Origin: Fibrobacterota bacterium
Lineage (GTDB): Bacteria > Fibrobacterota > Chitinivibrionia > Chitinivibrionales > Chitinispirillaceae
Reading direction: 5' to 3'
DNA: 64,000 bases
Assembly: GCA_023436205.1 (NCBI GenBank)
Contig: JAEZKC010000071.1
Span: forward strand, 124,001 to 188,000
A program made the translations under genes and the position numbers. Below the pieces are notes generated by a model. That model was not told the origin of the DNA, made no database searches, and saw only the letters and a program-made list of their open reading frames with translations. Positions 23,918 through 32,873 of this stretch are shown here, in pieces. Numbering within the stretch: the stretch's first letter is position 1; each line of letters begins with the position of its first letter.

Positions 23918-25546
23918 TCATTCTGATATCTGGTATAGGATATATCTCGATTCAGGAGAACCCAATAAAAGCGCAAAAGGCAACCGGTCATGGCCGTAAA
24001 AGCCAGCTCTACCTCCAACAGTACTGAACGTAAACAAAGGATAAGTAAAAGTGTCAATTGGTGTAGCCCTGGTGGAGATGCACTGAAGCAGGTATTCATC
24101 GTCACTATTCTCCGTATTCCGAAGAATGAGTTCGCCTTTTGAAGGTAATTCGCCCCGCTGACAATAGTTCATCCCGGAGTGATCCAGGTAGTATAAATAT
24201 CCAAGACGTCCGGCATAGCGAATCAAAGAGGAATCATATTTGGCAAGTAAATCTCTGCTTAATCGATAAGGAATTGAGGAGTAAACAATATCACCTATGG
24301 AAAGGAATACTGTTAAACAGATTTCAGCTGTAAGAAGTACCGGAAAAACAGTTCTGCGAAGTTTTTCTGCCGGGATTTCCTTCATCAGGTATGCCACGCC
24401 AAGAAATAGTGAAAGAAGAACAGGTGTAAGGTAACGAGATGCATACAACGTCAGAAACAGCCCACCGATCAATTGCAGAACAGTATGCAATAGCAAAGCT
24501 TTGAATTCAGCCTGAGCACGGTTATACAGAAAAAATTGTATAGTACCGATTAGTATCAGTAAACCCGATGCACTACAGACAGAATAGAAAGCGGCTGCAC
24601 TCCAACTGTAATCAAGATGACATACAAGCAGTATGGACCAGATCGAAGTTGCAGTGAATATCAGAATGGCAGGTTTGCGCCATGAAGATATAATGAAAGC
24701 TAAAATCAAAGGAAAACCGGGAAAAAGGATTGTCCCTCCCCCATAAGAAATCATACGTTCAAAGCGGTAGCGAATATCTCCCCATATATAACGCATGTGC
24801 CCGTTGGAGGTAATTTGAAGCGTTCCGAACACAAGTAGATTTTGAATACACCAAGCACCGTACAGGAGAATGACCGGTATCAGAAAAAGAGCCAATCGTC
24901 TCCAACTCTTAAGTGAAACATAAAAAAGACCGGCGGCCAGAAAAAGTGTACCCGCCGTAATTTTGGTAAGCATTGCAAGGGCAACCATAAGTCCTGCCAT
25001 AACGGCATCGGATGATTTTCGATTTCTAAAAAGGAAATAGAATGATCCAAGTGTTAAGGCGCAGAGCGGGATATCCACCATTATATCATGAGAGTTTATA
25101 ACTACTGCAGGTGCGACACAGAACAGAAGTGTAAGCCATTTACGGAACGGTATTCTTAAAATGTTCATGCATCCGTAAAAAAAGAGTACAGAAAGAATAT
25201 AGAAGGGAAACATCAGCCAGTTTAAAAGAAGTTCGTTTTCGCCGAAAATGGCAATGAACGGAGCCAAATAGATTTGCAGCAAAGGAGGGTGAGGAGTTGC
25301 GTAAAACACACTTGTTTGAGGCAACTCGGTTTTATTCCATGGTACTAGGTAATTACCAAATTTTCCCAATGGAGGATTAATCGGATCAATTGCAATCTGG
25401 CGAGCTACATGAATCGAAACCGGGCTGTCCAGAGAAAATCTTTTTCCGGAGAAGGGAGCAAAAATCAACAGTGAAAGAATTAAAACCAGTGGCACAAAAG
25501 CCCGGCCAGAAATTCCGGAGAATTGTTTTAATGATTCTATTTCCAT
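23918..25546 (-). CDS. GT39-type polytopic membrane glycosyltransferase
   Basis: 542 residues with about 11-12 hydrophobic segments. An acidic residue after the first membrane helix (FSLDSPVSIHV) and a loop ending YATPHPPLLQIYLAPF follow the layout of the dolichyl-phosphate-mannose mannosyltransferase/ArnT superfamily (PMT_2). HDIMVDIPLCALTLG resembles the second conserved acidic loop. A soluble C-terminal tail of about 110 residues closes the protein. Members transfer sugars from polyprenyl phosphates to protein or lipid on the outer face of the inner membrane; donor and acceptor here are unknown. It converges with the OmpA gene, and there is no obvious partner gene next to it. Confidence 0.75.
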   Translation of the reverse strand: MEIESLKQFSGISGRAFVPLVLILSLLIFAPFSGKRFSLDSPVSIHVARQIAIDPINPPLGKFGNYLVPWNKTELPQTSVFYATPHPPLLQIYLAPFIAIFGENELLLNWLMFPFYILSVLFFYGCMNILRIPFRKWLTLLFCVAPAVVINSHDIMVDIPLCALTLGSFYFLFRNRKSSDAVMAGLMVALAMLTKITAGTLFLAAGLFYVSLKSWRRLALFLIPVILLYGAWCIQNLLVFGTLQITSNGHMRYIWGDIRYRFERMISYGGGTILFPGFPLILAFIISSWRKPAILIFTATSIWSILLVCHLDYSWSAAAFYSVCSASGLLILIGTIQFFLYNRAQAEFKALLLHTVLQLIGGLFLTLYASRYLTPVLLSLFLGVAYLMKEIPAEKLRRTVFPVLLTAEICLTVFLSIGDIVYSSIPYRLSRDLLAKYDSSLIRYAGRLGYLYYLDHSGMNYCQRGELPSKGELILRNTENSDDEYLLQCISTRATPIDTFTYPLFTFSTVGGRAGFYGHDRLPFALLLGSPESRYILYQISE

Positions 25547-25675
25547 ATATTATCCGGTAATCAGTAAGATCGGAATTCAATCCTACCATGAAACCCCCTG
25601 CAAGTCAACAGGTTAAGGGGAGCTTTTCGTTGATCACCAAGCTTAGGGGAAACTAAAATAGAGAAGAAAAGCAGA

Positions 25676-25711
25676 AATAAAAAAAGCCCATCCCCGAAAA
25701 GAGAATGAGCT
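25676..25711 (-). terminator. Terminator at the end of the ilv-leu operon
   Basis: On the minus strand AGCTCATTCTC (25711-25701), loop TTTTC and GGGGATGGGCT (25695-25685) pair with three G-U wobbles, followed by a run of seven or more T (25684 downwards). It sits 25 bases after the ilvE stop. Confidence 0.85.
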
Positions 25712-25736
25712 CTAAACAGAATAGCTCAGCAACGAA

Positions 25737-26753
25737 TTATACAGGTATCATCCAGCCATAACGATCATCAATTTCACCATACTGGATGCCCTGAATCTCC
25801 TTGTAGAGACGAATCAGAGTTTCCCCTACTTCATTTTCCTTACCGAAGGTAAAAGTCTTATCGCCTCTGGTAATGGAATAGACAGGGGTAATTACTGCAG
25901 CAGTTCCGCAGGCTCCAATCTCCTTAAAATCCGGTAATTCATCAAAATCTATCAGACGATTTTCCACCTTCAAACCGAAATCGGCAGCTATGGTCTGAAT
26001 ACTCTTATTAGTAATGGACGGTAAAATCGAACTTGACTGAGGAGTCACAAAACGCCCGTCATGCGTTATCCCGAAGAAATTTGAGGTCCCGAATTCGTCT
26101 ATGAACTGATGCTGAGCAGAATCCAGATACAAACAAATGGAATATCCTTTCTTTTTCCCTTCAATGTCCCCCAGCATCCCGGCGGCATAATTGCCCGCGA
26201 CTTTCACGCATCCCACTCCCCTGGGAGCGGCGCGGTCATAGGAATCTTGGACATAAGCATTTACAGGAAAGAAACCGTTTTTGTAATAAGGCCCCACCGG
26301 CATACCTAAAACCAGAAAAATAAAATCCTTTGAGGGACTAAGGCCGATTTGAGCACTGGATCCGATAAGTAGCGGGCGTATATAAAAAGAAGCTCCTGTA
26401 CCATATGGTGGAATCCAGTCGAGATTCAAAGAAACCACCTTCTTAACAGCCTCAATAAAAAGTTCTTCGGGAGGAGCCTGCATGACTATGCGTGCGGCAG
26501 TATCGGCAAGCCTTCTGGCATTCTGTTCAGGGCGAAAAATGGCAACTGATCCATCTTTACGGCGGAAAGCCTTCAGTCCCTCAAAACAAGCCTGTCCATA
26601 ATGAAGGCAGGTTGCGGCGACATGAAGGCTCATCATGGGATCACTGCACACCTGCAGCTCCCCCCATTTACCCTCGGTAAAATCTGCTCTCAGGTAATGA
26701 TCTGTCTGTGTATACTGAAACCCAAGATTCTGCCAATCGATTGATGGAACCAT
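25737..26753 (-). CDS. ilvE: Branched-chain amino acid aminotransferase
   Basis: 338 residues, a class IV PLP aminotransferase of the longer type 2 form. Motifs: LHYGQACFEGLKAFRRKDG, IYIRPLL-like FYIRPLLIGS, GVGCVKVAGNYAAG with the PLP-binding Lys, and DEFGTSNFFGI. It moves the amino group from glutamate onto the keto acids of Ile, Val and Leu in the last step of all three pathways. It is the last gene of the minus-strand operon, 32 bases after cimA, and a strong terminator follows. Confidence 0.95.
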   Translation of the reverse strand: MVPSIDWQNLGFQYTQTDHYLRADFTEGKWGELQVCSDPMMSLHVAATCLHYGQACFEGLKAFRRKDGSVAIFRPEQNARRLADTAARIVMQAPPEELFIEAVKKVVSLNLDWIPPYGTGASFYIRPLLIGSSAQIGLSPSKDFIFLVLGMPVGPYYKNGFFPVNAYVQDSYDRAAPRGVGCVKVAGNYAAGMLGDIEGKKKGYSICLYLDSAQHQFIDEFGTSNFFGITHDGRFVTPQSSSILPSITNKSIQTIAADFGLKVENRLIDFDELPDFKEIGACGTAAVITPVYSITRGDKTFTFGKENEVGETLIRLYKEIQGIQYGEIDDRYGWMIPV

Positions 26754-26785
26754 TTTTGTACCTTTGTTAAACTTCCAAACTGCAG

Positions 26786-28366
26786 TTATTTTTCCAGTGA
26801 ATCTTTCATTAGTTTATATTTCAGACTATCGATCAGAGCCAGCCAGGAAGCTTCGATAATGTTCGTGCTGACACCCACAGTCCCCCATCTGTCAATTTTG
26901 TCGGAGGATTCGATAAGCACCCGCACTTTAGCTTCGGTCCCCTCTCTTCCGTTAAGCACTCGCACCTTGAAGTCCTCGAGACGCACATCCCCAATAGAGG
27001 GATAAAACTTTGTCAAAGCCTTACGCAGAGCATTATCCAAAGCATTGACCGGGCCGTCTCCTTCAGCTGCAGTGTGCTCGAAAACGCCGTCTTCATGTAT
27101 CTGAATCGTTGCTTCAGAGTAAGCTTCACCATTTTCGCGCTTCTCTTCGATAACTCTGAACCCTTTTACTTTAAAAGGTTCCTTGAACTGGCCCAGAACT
27201 TCACGTGCGATAAGCTCAAATGAACCATTTGCGGCCTCAAATTGATACCCGGAAGCTTCCATTTCCTTTATCTTCATGAGCACTTTCTGAACCGCCGGAT
27301 CCTTTTTATCCAGTCCAGGTTTTACGGTGGCAAGTTTTTCGAGTATAGTGCTTGAGCCGGCCTGGTCACTGACAACAAATTGCCTTTCATTCCCGACTGT
27401 TTCAGGATCAATATGTTCAAAAGAGTGACGTACCTTGCGCACGCCATCAGCATGTGCCCCCGCCTTATGCGAAAAAGCAGCCTCTCCCACATAGGGATGA
27501 CGGATGTTGGGAGTTGTGTTTGCCAATTCAGCCACAAAGACAGATGCGGATGTAAGCATCTTGAGCTGCTGAGGAGTAACCAGTTCAAACCCTCTTTTCA
27601 ATTGAAGATTAGGTATGATGGTGCAAAGGTTCGCATTTCCGCACCTCTCACCCAATCCATTCATTGTACCCTGTACCTGAACAGCACCTTCCAGAATGCC
27701 AAGGCAGCTTGATGCTTCAGCACATCCGGAATCGTTATGCATATGCACGCCAAGTTTTGCATTGACCTTCGATTTAACATCCCTGAAAATCTGCAGGAAT
27801 TCATCAGGCAGCAATCCACCATTGGTATCACAAAGTACTATACAATCTGCACCTGCATCTTTAGCTGCCAGTATGGTTTTAACAGCATAATCAGGGTTAG
27901 CCTTGTACCCGTCAAAAAAATGTTCGGCATCGTAGATAACCTCATCCATATGCTTTTTAAGAAAGCGTATGGAGTCCCCTATCATGTTCAGATTTTCATC
28001 AAGGGTGGTGTTTATTACCTGCTCCACATGCAAATCCCAACTCTTGCCGAAAATGGTGGCGACGGGAGCATTGGTGGAGATAAGCATTTTCATGAATGGA
28101 TCTTCTTCCACCTTGTTGCCAGGACGTCGGGTACTGCCGAAAGCGGCTATTTTGGCTTTCAGGTTAAGCTTTTTTGCACGAATGTAAAACTCTGTATCGA
28201 TTGTATTGGTGGGGTTAGGCCATCCGCCTTCAATGTAATGCATGCCCATTTCATCAAGCTTCTCGGCAATGCTGAGCTTGTCATTGAGAGAGAGACTTAT
28301 TCCTAGTGCCTGGTTCCCGTCACGCAGAGTGGTATCGTAGAGTTCAACTTTGTGTCTGTTAGCCAT
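26786..28366 (-). CDS. cimA: (R)-citramalate synthase
   Basis: 526 residues from the ATG at 28366; an in-frame TTG six codons earlier is a less likely start. VELYDTTLRDGNQALGISLSL, HYIEGGWPNPTN and HMHNDSGCAEASSC identify the Geobacter/Leptospira-type citramalate synthase in place of isopropylmalate synthase; the GGWP motif is diagnostic. It condenses acetyl-CoA and pyruvate, giving 2-ketobutyrate by the threonine-independent route to isoleucine. The C-terminal 130 residues form the LeuA-type allosteric domain (AAEGDGPVNALDNAL), probably isoleucine-sensitive. It lies between leuB and ilvE, matching the need to share LeuB and the aminotransferase. Confidence 0.95.
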   Translation of the reverse strand: MANRHKVELYDTTLRDGNQALGISLSLNDKLSIAEKLDEMGMHYIEGGWPNPTNTIDTEFYIRAKKLNLKAKIAAFGSTRRPGNKVEEDPFMKMLISTNAPVATIFGKSWDLHVEQVINTTLDENLNMIGDSIRFLKKHMDEVIYDAEHFFDGYKANPDYAVKTILAAKDAGADCIVLCDTNGGLLPDEFLQIFRDVKSKVNAKLGVHMHNDSGCAEASSCLGILEGAVQVQGTMNGLGERCGNANLCTIIPNLQLKRGFELVTPQQLKMLTSASVFVAELANTTPNIRHPYVGEAAFSHKAGAHADGVRKVRHSFEHIDPETVGNERQFVVSDQAGSSTILEKLATVKPGLDKKDPAVQKVLMKIKEMEASGYQFEAANGSFELIAREVLGQFKEPFKVKGFRVIEEKRENGEAYSEATIQIHEDGVFEHTAAEGDGPVNALDNALRKALTKFYPSIGDVRLEDFKVRVLNGREGTEAKVRVLIESSDKIDRWGTVGVSTNIIEASWLALIDSLKYKLMKDSLEK

Positions 28367-28392
28367 AGTATTTTCCGCTTTCAAGAGCTCAA

Positions 28393-28413
28393 CGGCTGCA
28401 TTATCTGCAGCCG
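28393..28413 (-). other. Intercistronic hairpin between leuB and cimA
   Basis: CGGCTGCA (28393-28400) and TGCAGCCG (28406-28413) form a perfect 8-bp stem with a five-base loop. A second smaller stem (GCCGA/TCGGC, 28437-28455) lies nearer the leuB stop. Neither has a T run, so transcript processing or stabilisation is more likely than termination. Confidence 0.5.
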
Positions 28414-28466
28414 CTCTGCATAAAAATTAAAAGTAAGCCGACCTTCTGGATCGGCCATTATCAAAA

Positions 28467-29528
28467 TTACACAAGAGAAGCAACCATATCGCCGATTTCT
28501 CTTGTTCCCATTCCCATGCGTCCGGCAGAAAGACTCTTGATCTTTCCTGAAGCCAGAGCATCATGAACTGCCTTGTCGATTGCAGCAGCTGCTTCAGTTT
28601 CACCCAGTGTATCAAGCATCATTCCACCGGCACAGATTGCGGCAAGTGGGTTGATCACGTTCTGACCAGTATATTTCGGAGCACTGCCGCCGATAGGCTC
28701 GAACATGGACACGCCCTCAGGGTTAATGTTTCCACCTGCGGCAATACCCATTCCACCCTGAATCATTGCTCCAAGATCGGTGATAATGTCGCCAAAGAGG
28801 TTTTCAGTTACAATAACATCGTAGAACTCCGGACTCTTCACCATCCACATGGTACAGGCATCGACATGGTTGTAGTCCTGTTTGATGTCCTTGTAATCGG
28901 CATCTCCGACTTCCTTATGTGTTCTTACCCAGAGATCACCCGCGTGCGTAAGAACATTGCACTTGTGAACCAGTGTAAGAGTCTTTTTCTTGTTGCGTTT
29001 GCGTGTAAGATCGTAAGCATAACGAATGCAACGCTCGACAACCGGACGAGAATAGCACATTACCTGTGTAGCTATCTCATTAGGTGTTCCCACCATGGTA
29101 GCACCGCCCATACCGGTATAGATTCCGCCACTGTTTTCACGAATCACCACAAAGTCAATATGTTCAGGCCCCTTATCCTTCAGAGGAGTCTCAACATTGG
29201 GATAAAGCTTTACAGGACGTAAATTGATATACTGATCAAGTGCAAAACGCAACTTGAGAAGAATGCCCACTTCAAGGATGCCCGGCTTGACATCAGGATG
29301 ACCGATAGCTCCCAGGAAAATGGAATCATGTTTGGCCAACTCATCAATGTTGGCTTGTGAGAGCGTCTCACCAGTTTTCATGTAGCGCTCACCGCCGAAA
29401 TCGTAGTTGGTATAATTCAGCTTGATATTGTACTTTGATGCCACGGCATCGAGCACTTTAACACCTTCACGGAGCACCTCTGGTCCGGTTCCATCACCAC
29501 CCATAAGAGCAATGTTGTACGATTTCAT
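28467..29528 (-). CDS. leuB: 3-isopropylmalate dehydrogenase
   Basis: 353 residues of the beta-decarboxylating dehydrogenase family. GGDGTGPEV opens the protein; FALDQYINLRPVKLYPN carries the Arg substrate contacts. IRENSGGIYTGMGG, LVHKCNVLTHAGDLW and DACTMWMVKSPEFYDVIVTENLFGDIITDLGAM (the last two spanning the catalytic Lys/Asp and the metal site) follow. EPIGGSAPKYTGQNVINPLA is the NAD region. It oxidises 3-isopropylmalate to ketoisocaproate and, with CimA upstream in the pathway, should also process 3-methylmalate. AAGGAAT precedes the ATG. The sequence is closer to the archaeal-like isopropylmalate/homoisocitrate branch than to E. coli LeuB. Confidence 0.9.
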   Translation of the reverse strand: MKSYNIALMGGDGTGPEVLREGVKVLDAVASKYNIKLNYTNYDFGGERYMKTGETLSQANIDELAKHDSIFLGAIGHPDVKPGILEVGILLKLRFALDQYINLRPVKLYPNVETPLKDKGPEHIDFVVIRENSGGIYTGMGGATMVGTPNEIATQVMCYSRPVVERCIRYAYDLTRKRNKKKTLTLVHKCNVLTHAGDLWVRTHKEVGDADYKDIKQDYNHVDACTMWMVKSPEFYDVIVTENLFGDIITDLGAMIQGGMGIAAGGNINPEGVSMFEPIGGSAPKYTGQNVINPLAAICAGGMMLDTLGETEAAAAIDKAVHDALASGKIKSLSAGRMGMGTREIGDMVASLV

Positions 29529-29570
29529 TTAAAATTCCTTCCAGTAAGGGTATAGAAAATTTGTCTTTGT

Positions 29571-31127
29571 CTAGAGTTTAGCCTTTGTCCCGACAGGCAT
29601 CTTGCGTTTGAATTTCCTGATTCGTGCAATTTTATTGATAATATCCATATAGGCCAGAGCCGAGGCCTCCACGATGTCGGTACTTGTTCCATTTCCAACA
29701 AATGTACCTTCAGGAACAGAAGCATTTATTGTTACTCTGCCCTGAGCCTCCCGGCCCTCGGTAACCGCATCGATATGAAAATTGTCCACTTTAATTTTGA
29801 AACCCACAATGCGATCAATAGCCTTGGTGGTGGCATCCACCGCACCATCTCCGCAGGCTGCTTCCTGAAACTGCTTGCCGTCAATTGCTATCCGGGCAGT
29901 TGCAGTGGGAATTGTACCCTTACCACTTGACACGTTCAAGAACTCAAGCACGTAGGCATCTTTGAGATCATCACTGCTGGTGGATTCCATCAGAACAATG
30001 AGATCATCATCATATACAGTCCCCTTCTTATCCGCCAGAGATTTGAACTTTTCATAAAAGCTCTTTAAATCGTAGTCCGATTCGGAATAACCCAGAGCGG
30101 CAAGCCGCGTTTTCACCATGTGGCTTCCGGACCGGCTGGTCAAATTCATTCTGTTATCTTTAAGTCCCACCGACTGGGGGGTCATGATTTCATAAGTCTT
30201 TTTAGCCTTAAGCACACCATCCTGATGTATCCCTGAAGAGTGCGCAAAAGCATTGCTGCCCACTACAGCCTTGTTTGGCTGAACAGGCATATTGCAAATA
30301 TCACGGACAAGTCTGCTGGTGCGCATGATCTCACGAGTGTCAACATCGGTATTCACTTTGAAAATATCCGCTCTGACCTTCAGAGCCATAACTATTTCTT
30401 CCAGAGCAGCATTTCCTGCCCTCTCTCCGATTCCATTTATAGTGCATTCCACCTGACGGGCGCCATGTGCAACGGCGGTAAGAGAATTAGCTGTTGACAT
30501 TCCCAGATCGTTATGACAGTGCACCGAAATGATTGCCTTGTCAATATTTGGAACCCTGTTGAAGAGTTCGTCAATTATGAAGGCAAAATGTTCAGGTGCG
30601 GTATAACCGACAGTATCGGGTATATTGATTGTAAATGCCCCTGCGTCAATCGCAGTTTCCACAACGCGACAAAGGAAATCCACTCCGGTGCGTCCTGCAT
30701 CTTCAGCGGAAAACTCCACGTCATCACAGTGTTTTCTGGAAAGTTTTACACTGTCACGGACAAGCGAGAGAATTTCATCTTCGGACTTTCTGAGCTTTTT
30801 TTCTGTATGAATTGCAGATGTACCGATAAATGTATGTATTCTTGGCCTTTTCGAAGGCTTAACGGCTTTTGCGCAAGCCAGAATATCCTTTTCCACAGCA
30901 CGAGCCAGACCACATATCGCAGGTCCCTGCACCTCTTTGGCAATAGTGAAGACAGACTCAAAATCACCGGGAGAAGAGATGGGAAAACCGGCTTCAATGA
31001 CATCCACTTTCAGGCGGGCAAGCTGTCTAGCAATACGAAGTTTCTGCTCTACAGAAAGACTTGATGGCAAAGCCTGTTCGCCGTCGCGAAGCGTGGTATC
31101 AAAAATTATGAGTTTGTCTCGTTTCAT
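29571..31127 (-). CDS. leuA: 2-isopropylmalate synthase, type 1
   Basis: 518 residues. LIIFDTTLRDGEQALPSSLS, VDVIEAGFPISSPGDF, SVHCHNDLGMSTANSL and CTINGIGERAGNAALEE are canonical type 1 LeuA motifs with the metal-binding Asp and His pair. The C-terminal domain (ACGDGAVDATTKAID) is the leucine-feedback module. It catalyses the same first committed leucine step as LeuA2 at 18905, so the window carries two isopropylmalate synthases of different subfamilies under different leaders. It follows ilvC by 66 bases in the operon and precedes leuB by 42. Confidence 0.95.
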   Translation of the reverse strand: MKRDKLIIFDTTLRDGEQALPSSLSVEQKLRIARQLARLKVDVIEAGFPISSPGDFESVFTIAKEVQGPAICGLARAVEKDILACAKAVKPSKRPRIHTFIGTSAIHTEKKLRKSEDEILSLVRDSVKLSRKHCDDVEFSAEDAGRTGVDFLCRVVETAIDAGAFTINIPDTVGYTAPEHFAFIIDELFNRVPNIDKAIISVHCHNDLGMSTANSLTAVAHGARQVECTINGIGERAGNAALEEIVMALKVRADIFKVNTDVDTREIMRTSRLVRDICNMPVQPNKAVVGSNAFAHSSGIHQDGVLKAKKTYEIMTPQSVGLKDNRMNLTSRSGSHMVKTRLAALGYSESDYDLKSFYEKFKSLADKKGTVYDDDLIVLMESTSSDDLKDAYVLEFLNVSSGKGTIPTATARIAIDGKQFQEAACGDGAVDATTKAIDRIVGFKIKVDNFHIDAVTEGREAQGRVTINASVPEGTFVGNGTSTDIVEASALAYMDIINKIARIRKFKRKMPVGTKAKL

Positions 31128-31154
31128 GATTCTCTCTTTTTGGTTTTAAAGCAT

Positions 31155-31175
31155 GGCCCGACCCGAAAACGGGCC
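31155..31175 (-). other. Intercistronic hairpin between ilvC and leuA
   Basis: GGCCCG (31155-31160) pairs with CGGGCC (31170-31175). It lies in the 66-base gap within the operon, without a T run. Possible RNA processing site. Confidence 0.4.
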
Positions 31176-31193
31176 GGACCACAAATTATCTAC

Positions 31194-32294
31194 TTAGTTA
31201 CCGCCGCGTCCAGCTACACCCTTAGTCTTCTTGGTGATTTCCTTGGCTTTTTCTTTCGGACGCAGTGAACGGGCAGCCTTACCGGCCAGCCACATCTCGG
31301 AGTTACCCATCGCGGAAAGCTCTTTGTCAAGCTTTTCCTTGTAATCTGCTTTACCGCAAGATGTCAGAACGCGCTTGGTTTCCTTGCCGCTCTTTACAGC
31401 CTGGTAAAGTTCTTCGAAAACCGGCAGAGTTGCCTTCTTGAACTTTGGTCTCCAGTCAAGTGCACCGCGCTGAGCAGTTGCGGAGCAGTTGGAGTACATC
31501 CAGTCCATTCCGTTCTCGTCAACCAGGCGGATAAGACTCTGAGTGAGTTCCTCGACGGTTTCGTTAAAAGCTTCGCTGGGGCTGTGACCATTCTTGCGCA
31601 GTACCTGGTACTGAGCTTCCATAATCCCTTCCAGAGCACCCATGAGCACACCACGCTCGCCAGTGAGGTCGCTGTAGACTTCCTGCTCGAAAGTAGTGGG
31701 GAAAAGGTAGCCTGAACCCACACCAATGCCCAGTGCTATACAGCGATCTTGTGCGCGGCCGGTGTAGTCCTGATGAACGGCAAAGCTTGAGTTGATACCG
31801 GCACCGGAAAGGAAATTACGACGAACAGATGTTCCGCTTCCCTTTGGTGCAACCAGAATGACATCCACATCCTTAGGTGGAATCACCTTTGTCTGCTTGT
31901 TGTAGACGATAGAGAAACCGTGTGAAAAATAGAGTGCGTCACCGGGCTTGAGATGCTTTTTGATAGAGGGCCAAATAGCCATCTGGGCGGCATCAGAAAC
32001 CAGCATCTTGACGATCGTACCCTTCTCGGCAGCTTCTTCAACTTCGAAAAGAGTCTTCCCGGGTACCCATCCGTCCTTGACAGCTCTGTCCCAGTCCTTC
32101 TTGTACTTCTTTGACTGTCCGATGATGACATTGAAGCCATTATCTTTGAGGTTGAGCGCCTGGGCAGGCCCCTGCACGCCGTATCCGATTACCGCTATGA
32201 CCTCATTTTTCAGGGTCTTGCGTGCCTTGGCCAGGGTGTACTCTTTGCGGGTGATGACATTTTCCTTAACACCGCCGAAATCGATCACTGCCAT
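31194..32294 (-). CDS. ilvC: Ketol-acid reductoisomerase
   Basis: 366 residues with TAAGGAG before the ATG. AVIGYGVQGPAQALNLKDNG is the Rossmann dinucleotide loop, followed by GQSKKYKKDW in the cofactor-specificity loop. FSHGFSIVY, VAPKGSGTSVRR and the KARI C-terminal knot region EQEVYSDLTGERGVLMGALEG (in two parts here) carry the magnesium-binding acidic residues. The Pro in GVQGPAQ and the Lys-rich basic C-terminal tail (about 25 residues) resemble Bacteroidota-type enzymes. It converts acetolactate or acetohydroxybutyrate to the dihydroxy acids of Val/Leu or Ile synthesis. Confidence 0.95.
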   Translation of the reverse strand: MAVIDFGGVKENVITRKEYTLAKARKTLKNEVIAVIGYGVQGPAQALNLKDNGFNVIIGQSKKYKKDWDRAVKDGWVPGKTLFEVEEAAEKGTIVKMLVSDAAQMAIWPSIKKHLKPGDALYFSHGFSIVYNKQTKVIPPKDVDVILVAPKGSGTSVRRNFLSGAGINSSFAVHQDYTGRAQDRCIALGIGVGSGYLFPTTFEQEVYSDLTGERGVLMGALEGIMEAQYQVLRKNGHSPSEAFNETVEELTQSLIRLVDENGMDWMYSNCSATAQRGALDWRPKFKKATLPVFEELYQAVKSGKETKRVLTSCGKADYKEKLDKELSAMGNSEMWLAGKAARSLRPKEKAKEITKKTKGVAGRGGN

Positions 32295-32393
32295 AAAAAA
32301 GGGCTCCTTACTTAATGTGAAAAATGAAATTTACAGACTGACCTCTTCCCTCAACGTGCACTATCTGAAAGGAAGACGAGGCCTATAAATCAG

Positions 32394-32873
32394 TTACTTC
32401 CTAGATCTTGCTATCGCAACCGCTCCGGAGCGGACAATTTCCTTTATTCCGTAGGGTTTGAGTGTCTGAATGAAATCCTCAACCCTCTGCTTTTCTCCTG
32501 CGAATTCGAAAGTTATGGACCCCGGAGAAACAGCAGCCACGGAGGCTTTGAAGAGATTTCCGGCTTCCATCACTTCGTGCCGGCTCTTGGCAACATCCAC
32601 GCGAACCAGAAGCAGCTCTCTCTCGATAATTGGCTCTTCTTTGAAATCCACCACTTTTATGACATCTATAAGCTTATTGAGCTGCTTTACAATCTGCTCA
32701 AGAATGCTTTCATCTCCGTCAACTACAATGGTCATTCTGGCCACTGTCGGATCATCAGTTTCGGCTACACTGAGAGAGGAGATATTATAACCTCTACTTG
32801 AGAACAAGCCTGCTATGCGAGAAAGTGATCCGCTGTGGTTTTCCGCTAATATGGAAATGGTATGAGTGCTCAT
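32394..32873 (-). CDS. ilvN: Acetolactate synthase small (regulatory) subunit
   Basis: 159 residues. The ACT domain is at residues 4-75: HTISILAENHSGSLSRIAGLFSSRGYNI, then MTIVVDGDESILEQIVKQLNKLIDVIKV. The second domain starts IERELLLVRV and holds FKASVAAVSPGSITFEFAG. It binds valine and controls the catalytic subunit. The ATG lies inside the last codons of ilvB (four-base overlap) with GGAGGG upstream, so the two subunits are translationally coupled. Confidence 0.95.
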   Translation of the reverse strand: MSTHTISILAENHSGSLSRIAGLFSSRGYNISSLSVAETDDPTVARMTIVVDGDESILEQIVKQLNKLIDVIKVVDFKEEPIIERELLLVRVDVAKSRHEVMEAGNLFKASVAAVSPGSITFEFAGEKQRVEDFIQTLKPYGIKEIVRSGAVAIARSRK

